A stretch of 23,442 nucleotides of DNA from a virus, in IMG/VR virus record IMGVR_UViG_3300041583_000337, positions 1 through 23,442 of that record; one strand, 5' to 3'. Positions 7,046-13,412 of this stretch are shown here, in pieces. The position numbers were made by a program, and so were the translations under genes. Within the stretch, counting starts at the first letter, position 1. Every line of letters begins with the position of its first letter. Below the pieces are notes generated by a model. The model saw only the letters and a list, made by a program, of their open reading frames with translations, was not told the origin of the DNA and did no database searches.

Positions 7046-7636
7046 ATGGCTGAACCAACACGCTATCAATCGGTGGTATCGCCTACAAGCTACGACACAG
7101 CCGGATTCCCGTTCAAAGCGACATTCAACGGCACAAACCAATGGATGCAGCACGCCGCGCTGGATATGACAAGCACGGATGAGGTGACGCTTTGGGCGAG
7201 TTTGTTGAAGGAGAGTGATGCTGCTCTCGGTATTTTGTACGAAATAAGCACTGCGGCGTCGGCTCTTGATATTTCAGTTAACGCCCCTGGTGGAGCTAAC
7301 AATTCCAGTCTTAGGGCTAACACCCGAGTGGGTGGGCCGGTGTCTGACATAACTGTCACCGGATACCCCGCGCCTGCCAAAGCTGGGCTAATTGCAAGAT
7401 TCAAAGTGTCAACCGATACTGTCAACCTGTCAATTGCAGGCGTACAAGTAGGCAGCAACGGCACAGATCAGGGCACAGGAAATTACCGCAATAACCCTGG
7501 GTGGATCGGCGCAAGAACAGGCACATCGCTGTTCTTCAAAGGCGAAATCTTCGAGCTTGGCATTGCCGGGCGCGTCATCACAGACGGCCAACTGCAAAGC
7601 CTCAACGCACGCATGACACGGAGCGCCAAGATATGA
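7046..7636 (+). pseudogene. C-terminal half of the split protein: concanavalin/LamG-like domain
   Basis: 196 residues, a beta-sandwich lectin-like domain: YQSVVSPTSYDTAGFPFKATFNGTNQWM at the front (seen in pieces from residue 7), then DEVTLWASL, LIARFKVSTDTVNLSIAG and the closing FFKGEIFELGIAGRVITDGQLQSLNARM typical of LamG domains in phage proteins. In relatives this domain continues from a QLEL-type strand in the same chain, which here ends at 6452 upstream of the HNH gene. It now has its own ATG with AGGAG (7033-7037) 8 nt upstream, so it may be translated as a separate subunit that could still pair with the upstream half. Reading frame is shifted relative to the upstream half (insert length 2 modulo 3). 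Its stop overlaps the next start (ATGA). Confidence 0.72.
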
Positions 7637-8031
7637 GCTACCAGCACCGGACAATCATCGCGCCTGCTGCTGTCATTGCAGCAGTGCGGACGTTGGCGGG
7701 TGTGTTTCCTGGCACGGGTGGCGAGCTGTTCTTGCCGCGTGCAATGTCACCCACAGGCCAGCCACCAGCAACGCACTACGGGGCAAGCGGCTTTGTCGGC
7801 ATTGAGTTCTCGGACGTGCTGCCGGTCACCCACATCGACCCGGAAACAGGCGCTGTCACGCGGGACGCAATCGACGCTGCCCCCTTGGCTTCGATGGCTG
7901 CGGACATGGGCATGGTCGTACCAGCGGCACACATCGCCGCGCTGCTGGGTGCGTGTGTCGTGACTGAGCGGAGTTTCGATGCCGAGCTTGACCGGCTGGG
8001 TCTGGTGCTGCTTGACGGGGAGGCCGAATGA
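7633..8031 (+). CDS. Small protein of unknown function
   Basis: 132 residues; not recognised. The start is the ATG overlapping the stop of the LamG-like gene (ATGA), and its own stop overlaps the next start in the same way, so it is tightly coupled in the operon. The chain begins MSYQHRTIIAPAAVIAAVRTLAGVFPGTGGELFLPRAMSP (in part), has no signal peptide or membrane helix, and contains a segment SGFVGIEFSDVLPVTHIDPETGAV that looks like beta strands. No catalytic motif is seen. Small proteins placed after a LamG/fibre-type gene are sometimes assembly factors, but nothing in the sequence proves this. Confidence 0.65.
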   Translation: MSYQHRTIIAPAAVIAAVRTLAGVFPGTGGELFLPRAMSPTGQPPATHYGASGFVGIEFSDVLPVTHIDPETGAVTRDAIDAAPLASMAADMGMVVPAAHIAALLGACVVTERSFDAELDRLGLVLLDGEAE

Positions 8032-8561
8032 GAAACGCCGTCCTTTGCTGCATCCTTTTTTGGGTGGCCGTCATCACTGCCGGGTGCGCGACGATGGACT
8101 CGGAAGACCGTGCCCTAGCCGGGCAAGCCGCTGACATCAGCTCTACCGCGATCGGTCTGTCCATCGGCGCGGCCGAGGCCAACCCGCTGGGCATTGGCTT
8201 GCTCGCGGTCAAGGCCATCGCTTACGGGCGCATCAAAGCCGCCCCGCCTGAGCAACAGCCAGCGATGTGGAGCGCGTTCGGTGCATTGGGCTGGGGCGCT
8301 GCGGCCAACAACGCTTGTGTGATCGCGCTGATCGTCACCGGGGCCACAGCGGTTGCTCTATGCCCGGTCCTTGGGCTTGTCACCGGGATTGGCACTTACG
8401 TCCAAGCCGCACCGCTGCGCGAGCGTGCGACGTTCGACGCTGTGTGTGCGCAGGCTCGGGCGGAGCGGCCTGGGCTGGTGTGCGTGTATGAGAAGGCCCC
8501 GCAGGACAGCAGCCCGCAGGCAACAAAACCCACATTTGCCCACACTCGGGCGGAACAGTGA
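8028..8561 (+). CDS. Putative phage lipoprotein
   Basis: 177 residues. The N-terminus has a short positive start (MRN), a hydrophobic core (AVLCCILFWVAVI) and a lipobox ITAGC with Cys20, so it should be exported and lipid-anchored. A second hydrophobic segment lies at about residues 88-120 (AANNACVIALIVTGATAVALCPVLGLVTGIG, in part), which could be a membrane helix pair. The C-terminal region has two further cysteines (DAVCAQ, LVCVYEK) that could form a disulfide outside the cytoplasm. The start overlaps the stop of the previous gene (ATGA). A lipoprotein inside a head operon is unexpected; possible roles are superinfection exclusion or host-envelope modification (inference). It is too long and wrongly placed for an Rz1 spanin. 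Confidence 0.68.
   Translation: MRNAVLCCILFWVAVITAGCATMDSEDRALAGQAADISSTAIGLSIGAAEANPLGIGLLAVKAIAYGRIKAAPPEQQPAMWSAFGALGWGAAANNACVIALIVTGATAVALCPVLGLVTGIGTYVQAAPLRERATFDAVCAQARAERPGLVCVYEKAPQDSSPQATKPTFAHTRAEQ
8504..8521 (+). repeat. Gene-end repeat copy 2
   Basis: GGACAGCAGCCCGCAGGC lies within the last 20 codons of the lipoprotein gene. It matches the copy at 3201 in 17 of 18 bases and the copy at 12476 in all 18. No clear hairpin is seen here. Confidence 0.5.
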
Positions 8562-8571
8562 GAGCACACCC

Positions 8572-9621
8572 ATGAAGACTTGGTTCAACGTCGGAAAAAC
8601 GCCCGAGGCGCCTGTAGCGATCTTCGACGAGATCGGTGCCTACGGCGTTTCCGCGAAATCCTTCCTGTCTGCTGTGGGCGAGCTCAAAGGCAGCACGATC
8701 AATCTGGAGATCAACTCCCCAGGCGGCGACGTTTTCGCGGGCATCGCGATGTACAACGGCCTGCGCGCCACCGGCAAGACGATCAACGTGAAAGTGCTCG
8801 GCATTGCCGCCAGCGCAGCCTCGCTCGTCGCGATGGCTGGCGACACGATCGACATGCCTGAGAACAGCATGATGATGGTGCACAACCCTTGGAGCTTCGC
8901 GATGGGCGATGCCGAGGAGATGCGCGCCGCCGCCGACGTGCTCGACAAGATCCAGATGAGCCTCGTTGCGACCTACGCCAAGCGCACCGGCCGCAAAGAT
9001 GAAGACATCATCGAGATGCTCAACAAGGAAACGTGGATGACAGCCGACGAGGCTGTCGCTGCGGGCTTTGCCACCCGCGTGAGCGACCGGGTGGCTGCTC
9101 AGGCATCTTTCGACGTGGACCGTTTGCCCGAAGCCGCCAAAGCAGCCTGGGCGAAAGCCTCGGCCCCGGTAGAAGGCGAACTGCCTGTCGAACCCCCAGC
9201 CAATCCGGTTGCTGCCGAGCCCGCTGCCGAGCCCGCTGCCGTCGTCTTCGAGGAGACCCTGGCCGAGCAGATCGACGCGGTGGCCAAGGCTGCAGGCATG
9301 GGCGACTACGTGGCCCATTGGGTTGCGGACGCCTCAATCCTCGACAAAGAAGCCGCGGTGGCCCGCGCCACGGCAGCGCGCGAGATCAACGCGTTGTGCG
9401 TGTTCGCCAAGTGCCCCCAGCAGGCTGCGGGCCTGATCCTCGCGAACAAATCACTGGCCGACGCCCGCGCCGCCGTGCTTGCCCACCTGAGCAAAGACGA
9501 CGAGCACATCGACACGACCGCGCCGATCAAGAACACCCCAGTGCCGGGCTCCGCGCAGCCCACGGCAGTGAAAGGCTCTGACATCTGGGCTGCGCGAAAC
9601 GCCAAACTTTCCAAACGATAG
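8572..9621 (+). CDS. Head maturation protease (ClpP-like) with probable scaffold tail
   Basis: 349 residues. The first ~175 residues are a ClpP-like serine protease: INSPGGDVFAGIAMYN (oxyanion strand region, residues 47-62), the nucleophile in GIAASAAS (Ser81 expected) and MMVHNPW (His104 expected); Glu153 in NKETWMT aligns with the third triad position as far as can be judged by eye. A linker around residues 195-225 contains a tandem 12-bp duplication (9211-9234, AAEPAAEP). The C-terminal part (about 225-349) is helical and charged and probably serves as the scaffold, as lambda makes gpC and the nested scaffold Nu3 from one region. Whether an internal start makes a separate scaffold is not evident; no good internal ribosome site was seen. 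It acts in the prohead before DNA entry. Confidence 0.9.
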   Translation: MKTWFNVGKTPEAPVAIFDEIGAYGVSAKSFLSAVGELKGSTINLEINSPGGDVFAGIAMYNGLRATGKTINVKVLGIAASAASLVAMAGDTIDMPENSMMMVHNPWSFAMGDAEEMRAAADVLDKIQMSLVATYAKRTGRKDEDIIEMLNKETWMTADEAVAAGFATRVSDRVAAQASFDVDRLPEAAKAAWAKASAPVEGELPVEPPANPVAAEPAAEPAAVVFEETLAEQIDAVAKAAGMGDYVAHWVADASILDKEAAVARATAAREINALCVFAKCPQQAAGLILANKSLADARAAVLAHLSKDDEHIDTTAPIKNTPVPGSAQPTAVKGSDIWAARNAKLSKR

Positions 9622-9630
9622 GAGTCACTG

Positions 9631-9978
9631 ATGACCACGCTCACCGAAGGCACCCACGCCGCTGAATTTCTCCTGTCGGAGGCCCCGGGCTTCCGCAGTC
9701 GCGAAGCCGTCGTGCTCGCGCCCAACGCCGCCGTCCTGAAAGCCGGCCAGCTGCTGGGCCGGGTCACCGTCGGCGGCGCTTTCGCCCCTTACGCCAACGA
9801 CGCCACGAACGGCACCGAGGTGGTCGCGGGCGTGCTGTACGCCCCCGCTGACATCTCTGCTGCGGCCCGCGAAGTCACCATCATCGCTCGCGACGCGGAG
9901 GTGATTACCGCCGCGCTGACCGGCCTGGACACCCCCGGCCGCGCCGACTTGGCCCCGCTCGGCATCAGCCTGCGCTAA
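9631..9978 (+). CDS. Head decoration protein, lambda gpD-like
   Basis: 115 residues, close to the 110 of lambda gpD. The protein trimer is expected to clamp the expanded capsid shell. Family features include an N-terminal HAAEFLLSEAPGFRSRE segment, KAGQLLGRVTVGGAFAPY, a repeat of small beta strands (VVAGVLYAPADISA, REVTIIARDAEV) and a C-terminal LAPLGISLR that is typical of this family. AGGAG at 9620-9624, partly within the protease stop, lies 6 nt before the ATG, so it should be well translated. It sits between protease and major capsid gene as in lambda. Confidence 0.93.
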   Translation: MTTLTEGTHAAEFLLSEAPGFRSREAVVLAPNAAVLKAGQLLGRVTVGGAFAPYANDATNGTEVVAGVLYAPADISAAAREVTIIARDAEVITAALTGLDTPGRADLAPLGISLR

Positions 9979-10007
9979 CCCCTCTTCAATTTTTCAGGAG
10001 CACTCAA

Positions 10008-11006
10008 ATGCACATGGACATTTTCAACGACGACGCTTTCAGCGTGGTCTCCCTCACCAAGGCCATCGAAGACATGCCTTCGGTGCCCGGCCGAATCGGC
10101 CAGCTTGGCCTGTTCACCGAAGAGGCTATCTCGACCACCTCGGTGAGTATCGAGAAGCAAGGCAACGCGCTGACCCTGGTGGGCTCCGCACCCCGGGGTT
10201 CGGCTGGCCAGACCGCTGCGCGCGAGAAGCGCCAGATGCTGACCCTCAACTGCATCCACCTGCCACAGTACGACAGCGTCAACGCCGATGAGATCCAGAA
10301 CGTCCGCGCCTTTGGCAGCGAGACCGATGTGGAGACCATCCAGCGCGTGACCAACAAGCGCTTGACCCGCATGCGTCGCGACCTCGACGTGACCCTGGAA
10401 TTCCAGCGCATGGGCGCCATCAAGGGCATCGTGCTGGACTCCGACGGCACAACCGTGCTGGAGAACCTGCACACCCGCTTCGGCACCACGCCTGCCACCA
10501 AGAACATGATCTTGGGCACGGCCGGCACCAACATCAAGCAGAAAGTGGTCGAGGCCAAGCGCCAGATGCGCGACGCCCTGGGCGGCCTGTCCATCAGCGG
10601 TTACCGCGCGATGTGCTCCACGACGTTCTTCGACGCGCTGGTGGCCCATGCCAAAGTTGAAGCTGCGTACGACCGCTGGATGAACGGCGAGTTCCTGCGC
10701 TCCGACCAGACCGAACTGGGCTTCTACTTCGCAGGCGTCTTCTGGGAAGAGTACGACGGCTCGGTGGGTGCGCAGGAGTTCATCGCGCCAGGCACCGCGC
10801 AGATGATCCCGGAGGGCGTGCCCGACCTGTTCGTGACGCACTTCGCGCCAGCCGACTACATGGAGACGGTCAACACGATGGGCCAGGCGTACTACGCCAA
10901 GCAGTGGGCCAAGGACGGCAACAAGGGCATCCACATCGAGTCGCAGTCCAACCCGATCCACATCTGCACCCGTCCCCAGGTGCCGATCACCCTGTTGGCA
11001 GCCTAA
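10008..11006 (+). CDS. Major capsid protein, lambda gpE family
   Basis: 332 residues (lambda gpE 341). It forms the icosahedral shell in an HK97-like fold. Family marks: the N-terminal MDIFNDDAFSVVSLTKAIE, VPGRIGQLGLF, a KRQMLTLNCIHLPQYDSV strand, IQNVRAFG and the long helix QRVTNKRLTRMRRDLDVTLE; later GYRAMCSTTFFDALVAH and the C-terminal VPDLFVTHFAPADYMETVNTMG. AGGAG at 9996-10000 lies 7 nt before the ATG at 10008; an ATG two codons further on is an alternative. The stop TAA shares its last A with the next ATG, and two hairpins including a strong terminator follow within 70 nt, which fits the need for a high dose of this protein relative to downstream genes. Confidence 0.96.
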   Translation: MHMDIFNDDAFSVVSLTKAIEDMPSVPGRIGQLGLFTEEAISTTSVSIEKQGNALTLVGSAPRGSAGQTAAREKRQMLTLNCIHLPQYDSVNADEIQNVRAFGSETDVETIQRVTNKRLTRMRRDLDVTLEFQRMGAIKGIVLDSDGTTVLENLHTRFGTTPATKNMILGTAGTNIKQKVVEAKRQMRDALGGLSISGYRAMCSTTFFDALVAHAKVEAAYDRWMNGEFLRSDQTELGFYFAGVFWEEYDGSVGAQEFIAPGTAQMIPEGVPDLFVTHFAPADYMETVNTMGQAYYAKQWAKDGNKGIHIESQSNPIHICTRPQVPITLLAA

Positions 11007-11308
11007 TGCAACGCGCCTTCGGGCGCCTTGCGAAAAGCGTCTTGCGCCACCTCGGTCAAGACGCTTTTTTGCTCTCAGGCGCAAACACCACGCCCTGCCG
11101 GGTCAACCTCGAGTACGGGGTGCAGACCTCTGGCCCGTTCAACGACGCGGTGCTTGAGCGCACGATCGCAAGCTTCGACCTGGGCGTGGTGGACCCGAAG
11201 ATCGGCGACGTGCTGAACCACCCCGACGGCACCTTCAAGCTCGACGGCAAGCTGCAGGACGCGGGCTACTACACCCGGTTCACGGTGCAGCCCACCACAC
11301 GGCCATGA
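11006..11308 (+). CDS. Head-tail attachment protein, lambda FII-like
   Basis: 100 residues; lambda gpFII is 117. In lambda this protein completes the head connector and gives the tail its docking surface. The sequence (GRLAKSVLRHLGQDAFL, RVNLEYGVQTSG, IASFDLGVVDPKIGDVL, LQDAGYYTRFTVQP) has the small beta-barrel character and the YxxxRFxVQP-like ending of this group, and its place between capsid and gpZ-like genes fits. The ATG at 11006 uses the last A of the capsid stop (TAATG), so translation would depend on reinitiation; no Shine-Dalgarno is seen. Notably, codons 3-22 of this gene are a terminator-like hairpin with a T run. The N-terminal helix it encodes looks like genuine protein sequence, so the start is kept; a later start cannot be excluded. 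Confidence 0.75.
   Translation: MQRAFGRLAKSVLRHLGQDAFLLSGANTTPCRVNLEYGVQTSGPFNDAVLERTIASFDLGVVDPKIGDVLNHPDGTFKLDGKLQDAGYYTRFTVQPTTRP
11008..11031 (+). other. UUCG-capped hairpin at capsid gene end
   Basis: GCAACGCGCC (11008-11017) pairs with GGCGCCTTGC (11022-11031) with one C-C mismatch around a TTCG loop closed by C-G, the very stable tetraloop type. It begins 2 nt after the capsid stop codon and directly precedes the terminator at 11033-11070. It may protect the capsid mRNA 3' end. Confidence 0.6.
11033..11070 (+). terminator. Intrinsic terminator after the major capsid gene
   Basis: AAAAGCGTCTTG (11033-11044) pairs perfectly with CAAGACGCTTTT (11057-11068) around a 12-nt loop and ends in a run of six T (11065-11070). 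This is a textbook rho-independent structure. It lies inside codons 10-22 of the next gene, so it must be leaky, antiterminated or disrupted by ribosomes. The four A at the left foot could give weak activity on the - strand as well. Confidence 0.85.
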
Positions 11309-12015
11309 CAACCACGCTTATCTCGAACGACTTCAGCGCGGCGCAGGCCCTGGTCACCGCGCTGCGGGTGCTGGACGGGCAGACGCTCTCCGACATGCGG
11401 CGCAACACGGTGCAGGCCACGTCAGAGACGGTGCGCCGCAAGGCCATCGCCCAGGTGCGCCAGGAGCTCAACCTGTCCGAGCAATACGTCACCTCTCGGC
11501 TGGAGCAGATCGAGGGCCGCGCCCAAGGCGCCGGTACTTGGGTGGGCGGGGTGCGCTCGCCTTTCGAGGGCACCACGATGCAGCGCTTCGGCAGCGGCCC
11601 GAGCCAGCTGACCAAGCCCGTCAACTGGGACAACAACTACATCAACAGCAAGCAGGCCGCCAACATCGGTGCCTGGGTCGACGGCAAGTGGACGCTGCGC
11701 ACGGGCGACAGCTCGCGCGGCATCCCGGCCAACCAAAAGCAAAACGGCGTGATGGTGGCCATCAAGCGCAGCGCGCCCAAACGCATCGCCACCGGCTTCA
11801 CGATGCCGCTGCGCCGGGGCGGTGCTGCCGGGGGCAACGGCCTGGGCGTGTTCCGGCGCAACCTCACCACCGGCAGGCTTGAACACCTCAAAGGCCCCAG
11901 CGTCTACCAAGTGTTTCGCCGCTACATCCGCGAAAACGAACAGCGCATCGCCGACGACTTGCGCGACGAGTTTGCGGTGCGGCTGGATCTTGCGACTCGA
12001 GGACTTACCACATGA
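11305..12015 (+). CDS. Minor tail protein Z-like (tail completion)
   Basis: 236 residues (lambda gpZ 192). In lambda, gpZ helps connect the finished tail to the head and position DNA in the connector. The chain has an N-terminal helical part (VTALRVLDGQTLSDMRRNTV, RRKAIAQVRQELNLSEQYVTSRL), a central glycine-rich beta part (RGIPANQKQNGVMVAIKRSAPKRIATGFTMPL in pieces) and the hallmark KGPSVYQVFRRY near residue 200, followed by a helix of the C-terminus. These match the Minor_tail_Z type. The start overlaps the previous stop (ATGA at 11305) and its own stop overlaps the next start in the same manner (12012). Confidence 0.88.
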   Translation: MTTTLISNDFSAAQALVTALRVLDGQTLSDMRRNTVQATSETVRRKAIAQVRQELNLSEQYVTSRLEQIEGRAQGAGTWVGGVRSPFEGTTMQRFGSGPSQLTKPVNWDNNYINSKQAANIGAWVDGKWTLRTGDSSRGIPANQKQNGVMVAIKRSAPKRIATGFTMPLRRGGAAGGNGLGVFRRNLTTGRLEHLKGPSVYQVFRRYIRENEQRIADDLRDEFAVRLDLATRGLTT

Positions 12016-12473
12016 CAGAACTGCTCACACGCGCCAGCGGCATCGCTGCCAACCTCCAGGCCCGTTTGGAGCTGTGCAACGGCGCCGCACCCTACGAGAC
12101 CGATATTGGCGCTCGGGTCTACCGAGGCCGGCGCAACGTCGGTGAAGAAGTCGTGCCCTGCACCGTGCTGCTGGAGGGCGCGGACACGGCAGAGAGCACG
12201 GTCGGGCGCAGCGGGGTGACCGCCAAGATCGTGCAGCGATACACCATCGGCGCCTACCTGCAGTGCGACCCCGACCACCCCAACGACGCGGCGCACGCGG
12301 CCATCCGCGACATCAAGCGCGCGGTGTTCGGCGACGGAGGCCGGTTGGGCGGCGCGGTGCACACCGTGACCTACAAGGGCCGCGACATTGGTGCGCGGGC
12401 GGACGGCGTGGCGATCGTTTTCGTCACGGTCGACATCGATGTGACCTACGTCGAGAACCTCTCGGCGCCGTGA
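12012..12473 (+). CDS. Tail terminator protein, gpU-like
   Basis: 153 residues (lambda gpU 131). Tail terminators cap the tube when it reaches tape-measure length and bind the head connector. The fold pattern is alpha-beta: N-terminal helix (LLTRASGIAANLQARLELC), strands RVYRGRRNV, TAKIVQRYTIGAYLQC, helix HAAIRDIKRAVFG, then VHTVTYKGRDIGAR and the closing strand VAIVFVTVDIDVTYVENL, which is the usual C-terminal strand of this group. Its location between the Z-like gene and the tail tube gene is the lambda gene order Z-U-V. It starts with an ATGA overlap and is followed by a 105-nt gap that holds a hairpin. Confidence 0.82.
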   Translation: MTELLTRASGIAANLQARLELCNGAAPYETDIGARVYRGRRNVGEEVVPCTVLLEGADTAESTVGRSGVTAKIVQRYTIGAYLQCDPDHPNDAAHAAIRDIKRAVFGDGGRLGGAVHTVTYKGRDIGARADGVAIVFVTVDIDVTYVENLSAP

Positions 12474-12475
12474 GC

Positions 12476-12495
12476 GGACAGCAGCCCGCAGGCGC
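12476..12495 (+). repeat. Gene-end repeat copy 3
   Basis: GGACAGCAGCCCGCAGGCGC begins 3 nt after the tail-terminator gene's stop codon. It matches the copy at 3201-3220 in 19 of 20 bases. Shorter relatives are at 8504 (18 of 18 identical) and 17701 (GGCCCGCAGGCG core). Confidence 0.6.
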
Positions 12496-12511
12496 TGTTT
12501 GCAGCGCTTGC
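12488..12511 (+). other. Hairpin before the tail tube gene
   Basis: GCAGGCGCTG (12488-12497) pairs with CAGCGCTTGC (12502-12511), ten pairs with one G-U, around loop TTTG. No T run follows, so it is not a classic terminator. It overlaps the third gene-end repeat and may stabilise or punctuate the message upstream of the highly expressed tube gene. Confidence 0.5.
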
Positions 12512-12578
12512 GCACACTGCTTGCATTAGGCAATCCCTGTTTTCTTCCGGCCCACGGGCCTCTTGACGGAGTTTCAAT

Positions 12579-13346
12579 ATGAGCGCTCGTGGCTTCCTCG
12601 GCGGTGGTGATTTGTACATCAACCGCTACGACCCTTCCCTCGGTGCCTTTCGAGGCTTTGAAGGCCCCTTCGAGGCATCGAAGTTTGAAATTAAGCCCAA
12701 CGTGGAGATCAAAAACCTCCCGTCGCGCGGCCGCTCGACCTACGGCCAGAACATCGAGACCGTGACGCTGCCCCAGCCGTCGGACTTCACCGTCGAACTG
12801 CCCGAAGTGAACAAGGCCACCCTGGCCATCGCTTTGCTCGGCGACGCCGTGGCGCTGAACCAGGGCGCAGGCACGATGGCCGCCCAACCGTTCACTGCCA
12901 TCCGCAAGGAAGTCTGGTTGGACCTGGGCCACCGCAACATCGTGGCAGCGGGCTTCAGCATCACCAACGAACCCGGCACCACGACGTACGTGATGGGCGT
13001 TGACTACGTGGTCAACTACCGCATGGGCTGGGTCAAGATTCTGGAAGCCTCGGCCATCGCCCCGGGCGCGGTGCTGGAAGCCTCGGGCAGCTACAACGCT
13101 GTGACCGGCACCACAATTCGCGGCGCCACCCAGACCCAGGTGCGCGCTCAGTTCCGCCTGGAAGGCATCAACTTCGCCGACCAGCTGCCGGTGATTGTCG
13201 ACGTGTGGGAAGCGGTGATCGCGGCCGACAGCGCCTTCGACTTCCTGGCTTCCGACTTCAACACCGTGAGCTTGCCCGGCTCTCTGAAGACGCCGGTCGG
13301 CAAGACCGAGCCCTTCACTGTCGAGCTGCAGGACAACGCACTCTGA
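12579..13346 (+). CDS. Major tail (tube) protein
   Basis: 255 residues (lambda gpV 246). It polymerises as hexameric rings to form the tail tube. The N-terminal part (GGGDLYINRYDPSLGAFRGFEGPFEASKFEIKP in pieces) and the following TVELPEVNKATLAIALLGDAVAL resemble tail tube proteins in which a beta sandwich is joined to a helix facing the ring neighbours. Further strands are TYVMGVDYVVNYRMGWVKIL and VRAQFRLEGINFADQLPVIVDVWEAVI, the latter typical of tube proteins of GC-rich phages. GGAG at 12568-12571, 7 nt before the ATG, supports the start. A strong terminator follows at 13375-13399, as expected for a protein needed in many copies. Confidence 0.88.
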   Translation: MSARGFLGGGDLYINRYDPSLGAFRGFEGPFEASKFEIKPNVEIKNLPSRGRSTYGQNIETVTLPQPSDFTVELPEVNKATLAIALLGDAVALNQGAGTMAAQPFTAIRKEVWLDLGHRNIVAAGFSITNEPGTTTYVMGVDYVVNYRMGWVKILEASAIAPGAVLEASGSYNAVTGTTIRGATQTQVRAQFRLEGINFADQLPVIVDVWEAVIAADSAFDFLASDFNTVSLPGSLKTPVGKTEPFTVELQDNAL

Positions 13347-13374
13347 TTTTCCGATCTCCTTGGGGTTGACATTT

Positions 13375-13399
13375 GTGGGCGCTCGCGCCCACTTTTTTT
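13375..13399 (+). terminator. Intrinsic terminator between tail tube and tape measure genes
   Basis: GTGGGCG (13375-13381) pairs perfectly with CGCCCAC (13386-13392) around loop CTCG, followed at once by seven T (13393-13399). It lies 29 nt after the tail-tube stop and 13 nt before the tape-measure start. It should lower expression of the tape measure and tip genes relative to the tube protein. Confidence 0.92.
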
Positions 13400-13404
13400 G
13401 AGGG
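13400..13404 (+). promoter_or_regulatory. Ribosome binding site of the tape measure gene
   Basis: GAGGG directly after the terminator's T run and 8 nt before the GTG at 13413. It decides for the GTG start; the nearest in-frame ATG is far downstream, inside the coiled-coil region. Confidence 0.6.
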
Positions 13405-13412
13405 TTTGAAGA

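Larger units (their letters stand above)
6443..7047. mobile_element. HNH homing endonuclease insertion (estimated bounds)
   Basis: Between the two halves of the LamG-type gene lies about 0.6 kb that consists almost only of an HNH gene on the opposite strand. Removing 605 nt (6443-7047, bounded by a shared GGC) rejoins the halves in frame as QLEL-AEPTRYQS and gives a 504-residue protein. The shared GGC means the cut point is ambiguous by 3 nt, and other excisions with the same length modulo 3 would also restore the frame. A longer direct repeat GGAGTTG (6437-6443 and 7034-7040) also flanks the segment, but joining there does not restore the frame. The segment is too small to hold a group I intron core besides the gene, and the gene is antisense to the host gene, so a free-standing homing element is more likely. 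Confidence 0.55.

Noticed and set aside
6443-7047. Group I intron carrying the HNH gene
   Set aside because: Only about 100 nt lie outside the HNH gene, too little for an intron core; none of the possible frame-restoring boundaries combines an exon-end T with an intron-end G.
13366-13371. TTGACA upstream of the tape measure gene as a promoter
   Set aside because: The sequence at -10 distance is the GC-rich terminator stem and T run, with no TATAAT-like box.
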